Source: Rhodospirillales bacterium (GTDB lineage Bacteria; Pseudomonadota; Alphaproteobacteria; Reyranellales; Reyranellaceae). Taken from it: a stretch of DNA of 64,000 bases. The position numbers and the translations under genes are program-made. The notes beneath the pieces were generated by a model, which was not told where the DNA came from, searched no databases, and saw only the letters and a list, made by a program, of their open reading frames with translations. Numbering within the stretch: position 1 is the first letter of the stretch; every line of letters starts with the position of its first letter. Location: the NCBI GenBank assembly GCA_016699855.1, contig CP064988.1, forward strand, positions 2,570,501-2,634,500, read 5' to 3'. Shown piece after piece: positions 20,165 through 27,680 of the stretch.

Positions 20165-20231
20165 CGTCATCCCGAGCGCAGCGAGGGATCTTTCAGCCGC
20201 CGAAAGATCCCTCGCTGCGCTCGGGATGACG
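20165..20231. repeat. Family A palindrome, copy 2
   Basis: Near-perfect 30-base arms (CGTCATCCCGAGCGCAGCGA and complement) with a 6-base loop. It lies between two family B elements. Confidence 0.92.
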
Positions 20232-20241
20232 GGTTCGGTTT

Positions 20242-20316
20242 GGGGTCAGGCCTGCAAAACGGCATATTCGGCGCGGGTGGCGGTCGGCAAATTTGCCGTT
20301 CTGCAGGCCTGACCCC
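20242..20316. repeat. Family B palindrome, copy 2
   Basis: GGGGTCAGGCCTGCAAAACG left arm, right arm ending AGGCCTGACCCC. It is followed by CGAAG, which also follows copy 1 and the collapsed copy at 20430. Confidence 0.9.
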
Positions 20317-20369
20317 GAAGCCCTGACCCCGAAGCCCCGGGCGACAAGCATGTTCGACCGCGGCGCCGC

Positions 20370-20423
20370 GCCCCTCGTCCGGCGCTGCGCGCCACCTTCT
20401 CCCCCGCAAACGGGGGAGAAGGG
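20370..20423. repeat. Family C element
   Basis: CCCTCGTCCGGCGCTGCGCG followed by the hairpin CTTCTCCCCCGCAAACGGGG and its closing GAGAAG. It is the same type as the elements at 26.5 and 40.5 kb. Confidence 0.7.
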
Positions 20424-20429
20424 CTCTGG

Positions 20430-20449
20430 CGTCAGGCCTGACCCCGAAG
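20430..20449. repeat. Collapsed family B remnant
   Basis: GTCAGGCCTGACCCCGAAG: the outer end of the left arm joined directly to the outer end of the right arm through their shared AGGCCT. It looks like a deletion product between the two AGGCCT copies of one element. Confidence 0.5.
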
Positions 20450-20462
20450 CCCGGCGCGGCGC

Positions 20463-20933
20463 CTATTCGAGCAGGACCGGGTCGACGACGCGCAGGCGGT
20501 CGCCGGGGCGGCCCTCCAGGACTTTGACGCAGCGGCAGCGCTCGCGCACCGCGAGGTCGGCCGGGCCGAGGCGGGCGCGTACCGCGTCCTCGCAGGCGCG
20601 GAAGATGTCGCCGACGGCGGCGCTGGAATCGCCGTGGGTCCAGCCGATATGCGCCGGGCACGACGCCGCCGCCGGCGCCACGACCGTGAACCAGCGGCCG
20701 CGCCAGTTCGACACGCGCTCCCACGCCGGCAGCGCCGACGCGAGCTTGCCGCGCACGGCCGTCAGCTCGCCGAGCGGCACGACGCGCTTGTCCGGCAGCT
20801 CGAGCAGGATCTGGTCGGTCGATTGCGCGCGGGCGTCGGCGATGGACACCGCGCCCGTCGCCGCCAGCGCGACCGCGGCCACCGCCACGCGCCACCACGT
20901 CCTTCCGCCCCGCTTCGCCGACGCCACCCGCAT
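20463..20933 (-). CDS. Hypothetical exported protein
   Basis: A 156-residue protein with a clear signal peptide (Arg-rich start, then VAVAAVALAATGAVSIADARAQ). The mature part contains several Cys residues (SCPAHIGWTHG, RACEDAVRARL, ERCRCVKVLEG) that could form disulfides in the periplasm. The ATG at 20933 is preferred over one 21 codons upstream because it follows GGGGAGCGGGC and starts a proper signal peptide. No family was recognised with confidence. It is flanked by repeats on both sides. Confidence 0.6.
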   Translation of the reverse strand: MRVASAKRGGRTWWRVAVAAVALAATGAVSIADARAQSTDQILLELPDKRVVPLGELTAVRGKLASALPAWERVSNWRGRWFTVVAPAAASCPAHIGWTHGDSSAAVGDIFRACEDAVRARLGPADLAVRERCRCVKVLEGRPGDRLRVVDPVLLE

Positions 20934-21031
20934 GCCCGCTCCCCGCTTCACCCACGCCGCGACTGTCCCACGGGGGATGGCGCCGCGCATCATCACTGAA
21001 CTCGGATCGCGGCCGACCGGGTCGTTTCTCC

Positions 21032-21096
21032 GTCATCCCGAGCGCAGCGAGGGATCTTTCGGCGATGGAAAGATCCCTCGCTGCGCTCGGGATGAC
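21032..21096. repeat. Family A palindrome, copy 3
   Basis: Perfect 29-base arms (21032-21060 and 21068-21096) with a 7-base loop, the cleanest copy in the window. Confidence 0.93.
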
Positions 21097-21209
21097 AGTT
21101 TCATCGTCATGGCGATCATCATCCGGGCGCGGACCACGCCCAAGGCGTGTTTGTGCGGATCGGCCGCGGGACGTACAAGCGATGGTCCCATGGAAGGAAC
21201 ACCCCGCCG

Positions 21210-21563
21210 ATGAAACGACTCCTCGCGATCGCGACCGCGTCCCTGCTCGCCGCGACGGCGCAGGCGGCCGACCCGAACGGGCGGTTCCATATCGTCGGCG
21301 CCGGCACGGTGACCTGCCAGCGTTTCCTGACGGCCGACGACCAGGAGAAGCGCTACGTCGAGACGTGGTGGGCCGGCTACATCACGGCGATCAACCGCAC
21401 CACGCCGGAGACCTACAACATGACCGCCGGCGCCTCGGCCGATCAGGTCAACGCCATGCTGCGCGAGCATTGCGCCGCCAATCCCGAGGCGTTGCTGGCG
21501 GTGGCGGTGCACGCCGTGGCCGGCAAGCTCTATCCCAACCGCGCGCGCCAGGCGCCGAACTGA
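21210..21563 (+). CDS. Small secreted protein of unknown function
   Basis: A 117-residue protein with a signal peptide of about 20 residues (LLAIATASLLAATAQA). The mature domain has two Cys (VTCQRF near residue 36; REHCAAN near 88) and an aromatic GYITAINR segment. The size, two Cys and helical pattern recall the HdeA or Rap1a/Tai-type small periplasmic folds, but this is a weak resemblance. The ATG at 21210 follows AAGGAA. It ends eight bases before family B copy 3. Confidence 0.65.
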   Translation: MKRLLAIATASLLAATAQAADPNGRFHIVGAGTVTCQRFLTADDQEKRYVETWWAGYITAINRTTPETYNMTAGASADQVNAMLREHCAANPEALLAVAVHAVAGKLYPNRARQAPN

Positions 21564-21571
21564 TTCGGCTT

Positions 21572-21645
21572 GGGGTCAGGCCTGCAAAACGGCATTTTTC
21601 GGAGCGGGCGGTTCGGAAAATTTGCCGCTTTGCAGGCCTGACCCC
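21572..21645. repeat. Family B palindrome, copy 3
   Basis: Full-length copy with both arms and a T-rich left-of-centre segment (GGCATTTTTCGG). One mismatch in the right arm (GCTTTGC for GTTTTGC). It lies between two co-directional genes. Confidence 0.92.
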
Positions 21646-21656
21646 GGAGTGACGGC

Positions 21657-22160
21657 ATGGTCGATCCCGCGCCGGTTCCGACGCTGTATCTGATCTGCGG
21701 CAAGATCGCCGCCGGCAAGTCGACGCTGGCGGCGGCGCTGGCGCGGCGGCCCCGCACGCTCGCGCTGGCCGAGGACGACTGGCTGCCGCGGCTCTATCCC
21801 GGCGAGATCCAGACGCTGGCCGACTACGGAAGGTGCAGCGCGCGGCTGCGCTCGGTGCTGGGGCCGCACATCGTCGCGCTGCTGCGGTCCGGCCTGTCGG
21901 TCGTGCTCGACTTCCCGGCCAACACCGTGACCAGCCGGGCGTGGATGCGCGGCCTCGTCGCGGAGTCCGGCGCCGCGCACGAGCTGCATCTGCTGGACGT
22001 GCCGGACGACGTCTGCCGCGCGCGGCTGCATCAGCGCAACGCCGCCGGGACGCATCCCTACGTCGTCAGCGACGCGGAGTTTGCGGAGTTCACGTCGCAC
22101 TTCGTGGCGCCGACGGCGGAGGAAGGGTTCAACGTCGTGGTGCATCCCCACCAGCGATAG
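21657..22160 (+). CDS. P-loop ATPase/kinase of the AAA_33 (zeta-toxin-like) type
   Basis: A 167-residue predicted small-molecule kinase or nucleotide-dependent enzyme. Walker A is at the N-terminus (CGKIAAGKSTLA, residues 15-26), followed by an acidic substrate segment (ALAEDDWLPRLYPGE), SVVLDFPANTVTSR as the Walker B-like strand, and a basic lid (ARLHQRNAAGTHPY). This layout matches AAA_33 kinases, many of which are uncharacterised or serve resistance and modification roles. No antitoxin partner is adjacent. It begins 11 bases after a family B palindrome. Confidence 0.75.
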   Translation: MVDPAPVPTLYLICGKIAAGKSTLAAALARRPRTLALAEDDWLPRLYPGEIQTLADYGRCSARLRSVLGPHIVALLRSGLSVVLDFPANTVTSRAWMRGLVAESGAAHELHLLDVPDDVCRARLHQRNAAGTHPYVVSDAEFAEFTSHFVAPTAEEGFNVVVHPHQR

Positions 22161-22224
22161 GCCGCGACCGCCGGCGGCCGCCCGCGTTCCTCACCGGAAG
22201 GCCCCTTCGGGGTCAGGCCCCTTC

Positions 22225-22298
22225 GGGGTCAGGCCTGCAAAACGGCATTTTTCGGCGCGGCCGGTTTGGAGAATTTGCCGTTTTGCAGGCCTGACCCC
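22225..22298. repeat. Family B palindrome, copy 4
   Basis: Full copy, preceded by a tandem 16-base duplication of its outer end (CCCCTTCGGGGTCAGG twice, 22202-22233). From here to 22695 there is no gene; the stretch 22299-22695 shows no clear coding or regulatory signal beyond the next gene's ribosome-binding site. Confidence 0.9.
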
Positions 22299-22695
22299 GC
22301 TAGAAGCGCGCCGAAGGGATGCGAAAGCGGTCTCGCCATGACGGCCTCCTGCGTGGGCGTCCGACGAAGCCTGCGGAACCAGTCCAGCCCGCCGGACGGA
22401 TGGTGAAGACGAAGGGTGGCGGGGCGGGCGCCCCGCGACCGACGAATTAGGTGGGGAACGCGCCGCTTCAAGGGTCGGGCGGCGAGATTTCCCGGCGGCC
22501 GGTCGCGGGATCCGGACGCCGGACGGCAGGGGCACTTTCGGAAGAGGTCGCCGACCCGACACCCCACCCCTTGATGCGCGCGGGACCGCTCCTATCTCGA
22601 TTTGCGCCGGCGCGCGTCGCGCACGCCGCGCACCCCATCGGACGAGAGCGGACCCCGGCGACGGCCGGGGCGCGCCAGACACGAGGAGGAGCGTC

Positions 22696-23049
22696 ATGCA
22701 GCGCTACGGTGACGGCCGCGGCGGCGAAGCCCGGATCATCTCGCCCGCTTCGCGCTATTCAACTCCCCAGGCGGTGGTCCACGATCCCGCCCTCTCCCTT
22801 CCGCAGAAGCGGTCCATCCTCAGCATGTGGGCGTCCGACGCCTGCGCGGTGGACTCCGATCCCACGTTGCGGCTGGCGCCGGGCGCCGCGCGGCCGGTCA
22901 AGGTCAGCGACATCTTCATCGCGCTCGCGGCGCTCGACGACCCGACGCCGCCCCGTCGCGGCGGCGCCGCGCTGCGCCCCGCCGCCACCCGGTCCGCGCC
23001 GCCGCCGTGGTGGGCGCCGCGTCCGGCGCTGCGCGCGGCCGGGGCCTGA
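22696..23049 (+). CDS. Conserved hypothetical protein (Pro/Ala-rich tail)
   Basis: A 117-residue cytosolic protein with no signal peptide. The central segment LSLPQKRSILSMWASDACAVDSDPTLRLAPGA, followed by VKVSDIFIALAALD, resembles small proteins found widely in Alphaproteobacteria whose role is unknown. The C-terminal 35 residues are Pro/Ala/Arg-rich and probably disordered. The ATG follows a strong GAGGAGG. The next gene starts four bases after its stop. Confidence 0.7.
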   Translation: MQRYGDGRGGEARIISPASRYSTPQAVVHDPALSLPQKRSILSMWASDACAVDSDPTLRLAPGAARPVKVSDIFIALAALDDPTPPRRGGAALRPAATRSAPPPWWAPRPALRAAGA

Positions 23050-23053
23050 CGCC

Positions 23054-23194
23054 ATGGACATCCCGATGCTGGTGCTGGCGCCGGTCGCGATCTTCCTGAT
23101 CGCGCTGGCGCTGGCCGCCGACGCGCCGCGACGGGTGGCCGACGGTCTCGCGCGGGTGCGGTCCCGGCGCATGGCGTCGGCGCGCGGGCGGTAG
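23054..23194 (+). CDS. Tiny single-pass membrane protein
   Basis: A 46-residue product with one hydrophobic helix (MLVLAPVAIFLIALALAA) and a basic Arg-rich tail, probably inserted with the tail in the cytosol. Its start lies four bases after the preceding stop codon, suggesting translational coupling; no independent ribosome-binding site is obvious. Unknown function. Confidence 0.5.
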   Translation: MDIPMLVLAPVAIFLIALALAADAPRRVADGLARVRSRRMASARGR

Positions 23195-23211
23195 CGGTCG
23201 ATTCACCCTTT

Positions 23212-23285
23212 GGGGTCGGGCCTGCGAAAAGGCATTTTTCGGCGCGGGCGCCTCCGGAATTTTGCCGTTTTGCAGGCCTGACCCC
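23212..23285. repeat. Family B palindrome, copy 5
   Basis: The left arm has three mismatches (GGGGTCGGGCCTGCGAAAAG); the right arm matches the consensus. It marks the boundary between high-GC DNA and the AT-richer pair of genes that follows. Confidence 0.88.
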
Positions 23286-23286
23286 G

Positions 23287-23439
23287 TCACATCGACCCAT
23301 AGGTTCGCACCCATGCTTCGACGTTGGCTCTCTGTGCAAGCTCTTTAAAAGAATAGGTTACGCGGGAGAAATAGGCAGCCGACATGCCGTTCAAAGATAT
23401 ATCACGAATATCTTCTGGGCTAATTCGAAAGCGGCTCAT
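23287..23439 (-). CDS. 50-residue small protein in low-GC island
   Basis: A short frame beginning MSRFRISPEDIRDISLNG and ending at a TGA two bases inside the family B boundary. The ATG at 23439 follows a strong GGGAGAAAG ribosome-binding site. It lies 34 bases downstream of the exported protein on the same strand, so the two probably form one transcript. The protein is soluble, helical and without signal peptide. The surrounding DNA is far less GC-rich than the window (26 of 60 bases in 23341-23400). No family recognised; SPEDIRD-type segments occur in many small regulators, but that is not evidence of function. Confidence 0.5.
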   Translation of the reverse strand: MSRFRISPEDIRDISLNGMSAAYFSRVTYSFKELAQRANVEAWVRTYGSM

Positions 23440-23473
23440 TACTTTCTCCCGCCGAGGCAGTGCAATTCGCTAG

Positions 23474-24268
23474 TCACTTGCCAATGAGCTGTTTTAGCTC
23501 ATTAAATATGTCGAAGGATTCTGATGCTTTAAGGCGTCGGAGATCACGTTGTAGCAATACGAGAGCATCATTATTTATCGCACGTGTATTGCCTTTGTTT
23601 GATATCACTCGATCCCAGAGAACAAAATGACCTGGTGTTGTGATTCCCGCTGCCGCGAGAAGAGTATTAATAATACATGATTGAGCAGTATTGCGTTTTT
23701 CGTTGAGGTCCACATAGACTGCAATGACATTGACCCCTTTCATTGTCGTGCCAAAGGAATAGCAGATTTCATTGGATTGTAGCTGGTGAATACGCCAACC
23801 AAACGATGAAAGAGCATTCTGCAGGGCGTTACTATGGATGGTAACTCGTGAAGTATCGAATGGCCGAGCCCAAACAATGGTTATTTGTACTTTCGTTGTC
23901 TCGCCGATTGGCGGCCTCTCAAAGGGGATGCCTTTGCTGTCAAATGGTGCGAGCACCGCGTTTATAAGCGGGAGCAGTTCCGCAGTTAGCGTCGAACCTT
24001 CGGCCTCGGCTTTATCAAGACCCTCCGGCGATGGATCGCGGAGGAGCGGCGCGGCGCCAACGCGAACAAGCGAACTCCAATTTTCAAGAGGCAAAGGCGC
24101 GGCAGCAACAGCGAACTTCCATGAGTGAGAAGTTGCTTCCTGCGCACGCGCATGCGAACCAACATTGTAAATATGAAATGATAGTAGTAGGGAAGCGCTC
24201 AAACAAAGTAGGCGCCTATTGGGGACTGTGCATCGACGTAGCATTGAAGTCTCCGGTTCTCGCATCAT
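23474..24268 (-). CDS. Low-GC exported protein, weakly DUF2927-like
   Basis: A 264-residue protein with a signal peptide ending near residue 43 (LLCLSASLLLSFHIY...HARAQ). The mature part has a central strand-rich region (KVQITIVWARPFDTSRVTI) and a segment QSCIINTLLAAAGITTPGHF that loosely resembles the CxxxxLLxxxG region of DUF2927 periplasmic proteins. Codon use is strikingly AT-rich compared with every neighbour, indicating transfer from a lower-GC source. Its 5' end lies only about 30 bases from the broken end of an ABC ATPase gene. Starts at MMREPE or ten residues later are both possible. Confidence 0.7.
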   Translation of the reverse strand: MMREPETSMLRRCTVPNRRLLCLSASLLLSFHIYNVGSHARAQEATSHSWKFAVAAAPLPLENWSSLVRVGAAPLLRDPSPEGLDKAEAEGSTLTAELLPLINAVLAPFDSKGIPFERPPIGETTKVQITIVWARPFDTSRVTIHSNALQNALSSFGWRIHQLQSNEICYSFGTTMKGVNVIAVYVDLNEKRNTAQSCIINTLLAAAGITTPGHFVLWDRVISNKGNTRAINNDALVLLQRDLRRLKASESFDIFNELKQLIGK

Positions 24269-24297
24269 CGCGGGAGGGCAATTTGTATCGTACAGAT

Positions 24298-24708
24298 TCT
24301 AAGCGCCGACGCTCGGTGAGCGACGATAATGACCGTCCGCCCCCTCACGATCTCCGCCATGTTGTCCTGCACGATCGCCTCCGTCTCGGCGTCGAGAGCG
24401 CTGGTCGCCTCGTCGAAGATCAGGATGCGCGGGTCCATCAGCAGCGCCCGCGCGATGGCGATGCGCTGCCGCTGTCCGCCGGAGAGGTTCATCCCCCGCT
24501 CCTCGATCTGCGTGTCGTAGCCCTCCGGCATCTGGAGGATGAAGTCGTGCGCGCCGGCCATGGTCGCGGCCTTGACGATCCGGTCCATCGACACCGTGCG
24601 GTCCGCCAACGCGATGTTGTCGCGGACCGAGCGGTTGAACAGCACCGGCTCCTGCGGCACCACGCCGACCTGACGCCGCAACCACGCCGGGTCGATCAAC
24701 GCGCGGTC
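24298..24708 (-). pseudogene. Fragment of HlyB-type (type I secretion) ABC ATPase
   Basis: About 137 codons of an ABC nucleotide-binding domain: ALIDPAWLRRQVGVVPQEPVL (Q-loop region), RSVRDNIALADRTV, the signature LSGGQRQRIAIARALL, Walker B ILIFDEATSALD and the switch VIIVAHRASALR. The sequence matches the HlyB/PrtD exporter group. The Walker A half and all membrane segments are missing upstream, and the 3' end is cut right after the switch His region, where low-GC DNA begins. It cannot make a working transporter. A complete RTX protein of the kind such exporters secrete lies 10 kb away. Confidence 0.85.
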
Positions 24709-24818
24709 GAGACCGGCGCGCGGCGACTCGGCGGTGGGCGAACGGAACACAGGCGGCCTCCCCGGCCGTGGATCGGCGAACGCTATCGGCGGTTCGTCGG
24801 GCCGACAAGCGCGGCGGC

Positions 24819-24847
24819 CAAATTTGCCGTTTTGCAGGCCTGACCCC
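24819..24847. repeat. Family B half element (right arm only)
   Basis: Matches the right arm TGCCGTTTTGCAGGCCTGAC plus CCC; no left arm is present upstream. It directly precedes a family A palindrome. Confidence 0.85.
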
Positions 24848-24859
24848 GGAGGGCTCTTC

Positions 24860-24926
24860 CGTCATCCCGAGCGTAGCGAGGGATCTTGGGGCGGCGGAAG
24901 GATCCCTCGCTGCGCTCGGGATGACG
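24860..24926. repeat. Family A palindrome, copy 4
   Basis: Arms GTCATCCCGAGCGTAGCGAG and a near-complement with two changes; the loop is longer (about 12 bases). Confidence 0.9.
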
Positions 24927-24976
24927 GTATCGGTGTCTGTGGCTTTCAGCTTCGAAGGGCGATGACTACACGACGA

Positions 24977-25046
24977 CCACCTCACCCTTCCGCGCTACGC
25001 GCGGGCCTTCCCCTCTCCCCGCAAGCGGCGGAGAGGGAGAAACTCA
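24977..25046. repeat. Family C element overlapping the aroA 3' end
   Basis: CCTTCCGCGCTACGCGCGGG followed by the hairpin CCTCTCCCCGCAAGCGGCGG. It lies directly after the aroA stop on the minus strand and may act as its transcription end. Confidence 0.6.
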
Positions 25047-26390
25047 CCCCTCCGCGATGTTCGCGCCGAGCGCGTTCATCATCGCGGTGAAGCCGGGGAA
25101 GCTGGTGTCGATGGGGCGGGCGTCGTCGACGGCGACGGCCGCCCTGCTCGCCATGCCCAGCACCAGGAACGCCATGGCGATGCGGTGGTCGAGATGCGTC
25201 GCCACCAGTCCGCCGCCGGCCGGCGCGCCGCCGGCGCCGTGCACGTGCAGGAAATCGGCGCCGATGTCGTGGCGCACGCCGTTCGCCGCCAGCCCGGCCG
25301 CGACGCTGGCCAGCCGGTCGCTCTCCTTGGCGCGCAGCTCCGCCACGCCGAGCATGCGCGTGGTGCCCTCGGCCACGGCGGCGGCGACGGCGAGGATGGG
25401 ATATTCGTCGATCATGCTGGGCGCGCGGTGCGGCGGCACGTCGACGCCTTTCAGGCGGCCGCCGCGCACGCGTATGTCGGCGACCCGCTCGCCGCCCATC
25501 ACCCGCGGGTTCTCCTCCACTAGATCGGCGCCCATCTCGCGCAACGTGGCGTAGAGCCCGGCGCGGGTCGGGTTGAGGCCGACGTTCTCCACGGTCACGT
25601 CGCTGCCCGGCAGGATCGCCGCGGCGACCACGGCGAAGGCGGCCGAGGACGGATCGCCGGGCACGACGATGTGGCGGCCGCCGGTCAGCTCGGGCTGGCC
25701 GACGATGGTGACGGCGCGGGCGCCGTCGTCGAGGACGCGCACGCGGACGGTGGCGCCGAAGCCCTCCAGCATGCGCTCGGTGTGGTCGCGGGTCAGCTCG
25801 GGCTCGACCACGGTGGTCTCGCCCGGCGTGTTGAGCCCCGCCAGCAGGATGGCGCTCTTCACCTGGGCCGAGGCCACCGGCAGGCGGTACTCGATCGGCA
25901 GCGTGATCTCCGGCCCGGTGACGGCCATCGGCAGGCGGCCGCCGGCGCGGGCGGTGAAGCGCGCGCCCATGCGGGAGAGCGGCTCGATGACGCGCAGCAT
26001 CGGGCGGCCGCGCAGCGAGGCATCGCCGGTCATGAAGCTGGTGAAGGCGTGGCTGGCCAGCAGGCCCGAGAGCAGGCGGGCGGAGGTGCCGGAATTGCCC
26101 ATGTCGAGCACGTCGGCCGGCTCGCGGAAGCCGCCGACGCCGGTGCCCCGCGCGCGCCAGGCGCCGGGGCCGGTCGGCTCGACCTGCGCGCCGAGCTGGC
26201 GCAGGGCGGCGGCGGTCGACAGCACGTCCTCGCCCTCCAGCAGGCCCTCGATGGTGGTCTCGCCGACGGCGATGGCGCCGAACATCAGGGCCCGGTGCGA
26301 GATCGACTTGTCGCCCGGCGCCCGCGCGCGCCCCTCCAGCCGCGCCACCGGTCGCGACACGAGTTTCAACGGGGCGGCGGCATGCGGCAT
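25044..26390 (-). CDS. aroA: 3-phosphoshikimate 1-carboxyvinyltransferase (EPSP synthase)
   Basis: Joins phosphoenolpyruvate to shikimate-3-phosphate, the sixth step of the aromatic amino acid pathway. The 448-residue sequence aligns throughout with the CP4-like class found in alphaproteobacteria: PGDKSISHRALMFGAIAVGET, SAQVKSAILLAGLNTPG, MTRDHTE-like TRDHTERML, RAPSMIDEYPILAVAAA and ELRAKESDRL. The PEP-site loop reads GNSGTSARL, with Gly where the CP4 enzyme has Ala100 (GNAATGCR), so glyphosate tolerance is not predicted. In relatives it directly precedes cmk-rpsA; here an 8.5-kb block separates them. Confidence 0.96.
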   Translation of the reverse strand: MPHAAAPLKLVSRPVARLEGRARAPGDKSISHRALMFGAIAVGETTIEGLLEGEDVLSTAAALRQLGAQVEPTGPGAWRARGTGVGGFREPADVLDMGNSGTSARLLSGLLASHAFTSFMTGDASLRGRPMLRVIEPLSRMGARFTARAGGRLPMAVTGPEITLPIEYRLPVASAQVKSAILLAGLNTPGETTVVEPELTRDHTERMLEGFGATVRVRVLDDGARAVTIVGQPELTGGRHIVVPGDPSSAAFAVVAAAILPGSDVTVENVGLNPTRAGLYATLREMGADLVEENPRVMGGERVADIRVRGGRLKGVDVPPHRAPSMIDEYPILAVAAAVAEGTTRMLGVAELRAKESDRLASVAAGLAANGVRHDIGADFLHVHGAGGAPAGGGLVATHLDHRIAMAFLVLGMASRAAVAVDDARPIDTSFPGFTAMMNALGANIAEG

Positions 26391-26487
26391 GGGACGGCTC
26401 GACGGGCGGGAGCGGATGGCGTGGGGCCATCGTCTAGCACGCCGGAAGGCGGCGGGGCGACGGGGTCAAAAGCGGTCCGCGACGTGT

Positions 26488-26641
26488 CTTCCCCTTCTCC
26501 CCGTCATCGGGGGAGAAGGTGGCGCGGAGCGCCGGATGAGGGGCGCGCTGGTCCGATCGGACGCGACCGCCGCGAAGAGAACGAAGACCCCTCATCCGCC
26601 CTTCGGGCACCTTCTCCCCCGATGACGGGGGAGAAGGGAGG
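26488..26641. repeat. Inverted pair of family C elements
   Basis: CCTTCTCCCCGTCATCGGGG with GGATGAGGGG at 26488-26551 recurs inverted at 26587-26641 (CCCCTCATCCG then CTTCTCCCCCGATGACGGGG). It fills most of the aroA-to-FYDLN-gene gap. The rest of 26391-26780 shows no gene. Confidence 0.8.
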
Positions 26642-26780
26642 ATATCGAGGGGCGCGCCTCGAGCGCCGACCCGCTTTGACAAGCGGCCGCGGGCGTGGCA
26701 CACGCCCGCCTCTCCGCGCGGGACGGCCGGCTGGGCCGGTCGTCGCCGCGCGCCCGGACTCCGGCCAGCGAGGATCAGAG

Positions 26781-27143
26781 ATGGTGAAGGCCGCGTGGGG
26801 AACCAAGCGCACGTGCCAAGGCTGCGGCGCGCGGTTCTACGACCTGAACAACAACCCGATCGCGTGCCCGAAATGCGGCCACGCGCACGACCCCGAGGAT
26901 TTCGTGAAGGCCCGGCGCTCGCGCGTCTCGGCCGCGGCGGCGGCCGCCAAGGCGGCGGCGGCGGCGCCGAAGAAGAAAGCCACGGTCGACGGCGTGCCGA
27001 TCGGCGAGGCCGGCGACCTGCCCGAGGTCGAGGGCGACGGCGACGAGGCGGCGATCGAGACCACGGACGACCTCGAGGACGACGACGACATCGAGGTCGA
27101 GGTCGAGATCGAGGACAAGGTCGACAAGGACGACGAGACCTGA
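26781..27143 (+). CDS. TIGR02300-type FYDLN acid-domain protein
   Basis: A 120-residue protein named for its conserved N-terminal FYDLN motif (ARFYDLNNNPIACPKCG). Four Cys in two CxxC pairs (CQGC, CPKC) form a probable zinc ribbon in the first 40 residues. A Lys/Ala linker and a strongly acidic tail (long Asp/Glu runs) follow. The family is confined largely to Alphaproteobacteria and its role is unknown. It sits divergent from aroA and upstream of tRNA-Ala, its usual neighbourhood. Confidence 0.92.
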   Translation: MVKAAWGTKRTCQGCGARFYDLNNNPIACPKCGHAHDPEDFVKARRSRVSAAAAAAKAAAAAPKKKATVDGVPIGEAGDLPEVEGDGDEAAIETTDDLEDDDDIEVEVEIEDKVDKDDET

Positions 27144-27196
27144 GGACGGAGCGACGCGGCGGCCGCTAAGGCGCGGTCGCGCGGGCATTTTCGTCC

Positions 27197-27225
27197 TTGT
27201 CAGGCGGCGGACGCGTCCATATGTT
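27197..27225 (+). promoter_or_regulatory. Sigma-70-type promoter for tRNA-Ala
   Basis: TTGTCA (27197-27202) and TATGTT (27220-27225) are separated by exactly 17 bases. The predicted transcript start is about 35 bases before the tRNA. Confidence 0.6.
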
Positions 27226-27267
27226 CCGCCGCGTCCGACGCGCCCCATCGCGCCGGGCACGATTTTC

Positions 27268-27343
<76 letters not shown>

Positions 27344-27351
27344 ACAAAAAC

Positions 27352-27390
27352 AAGGGCCCGACGGGAAACCGCCGGGCCCTTCGTTTGTCG
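27352..27390 (+). terminator. Terminator after tRNA-Ala
   Basis: AAGGGCCCG (27352-27360) pairs with CGGGCCCTT (27373-27381), followed by CGTTTGT. It starts eight bases after the tRNA. Confidence 0.75.
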
Positions 27391-27402
27391 CCGCCGTCGC
27401 GA

Positions 27403-27498
27403 TCAGACGACCAGCCACGCCACCAGCAGCACCGCGCCGCAGACGACCGAGGAGATCGCCACGACGTCGGCGAATCCGGGATCCGAGGGATCGCGCAT
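27403..27498 (-). CDS. Tiny predicted membrane protein (31 aa)
   Basis: A short frame beginning MRDPSDPGFAD followed by a single hydrophobic helix that runs to the C-terminus (SSVVCGAVLLVAWLVV). A GGAG lies about 8 bases before the ATG. It resembles in size and layout the other tiny membrane proteins at 32.5-33.9 and 38.5 kb. Too short for homology; support comes from the ribosome-binding site and composition only. Confidence 0.35.
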   Translation of the reverse strand: MRDPSDPGFADVVAISSVVCGAVLLVAWLVV

Positions 27499-27680
27499 CG
27501 CGTTGCTCCGGCATTCCCGGGGATGGGACGCGGCGCCCGCCGGCCGGTCGATTCCGGCGGCGGGCGCCTGGCGGTCCGTCGGCGGGTCGGGTGGAGGCCG
27601 TTCCCGCGCCGGATCGCCGTCGATGCAACGCCGCGACGCGCCGGACGTTGCGCGGCGCGAGCGCGCCGAGCGCGCCGCTA

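Noticed and set aside
22229..22337. 36-codon minus-strand frame starting MARPLSHPFG
   Set aside because: Has a reasonable ribosome-binding site, but its last half is read out of family B copy 4, as are the ends of several other frames, so it is likely an artefact of the repeat.
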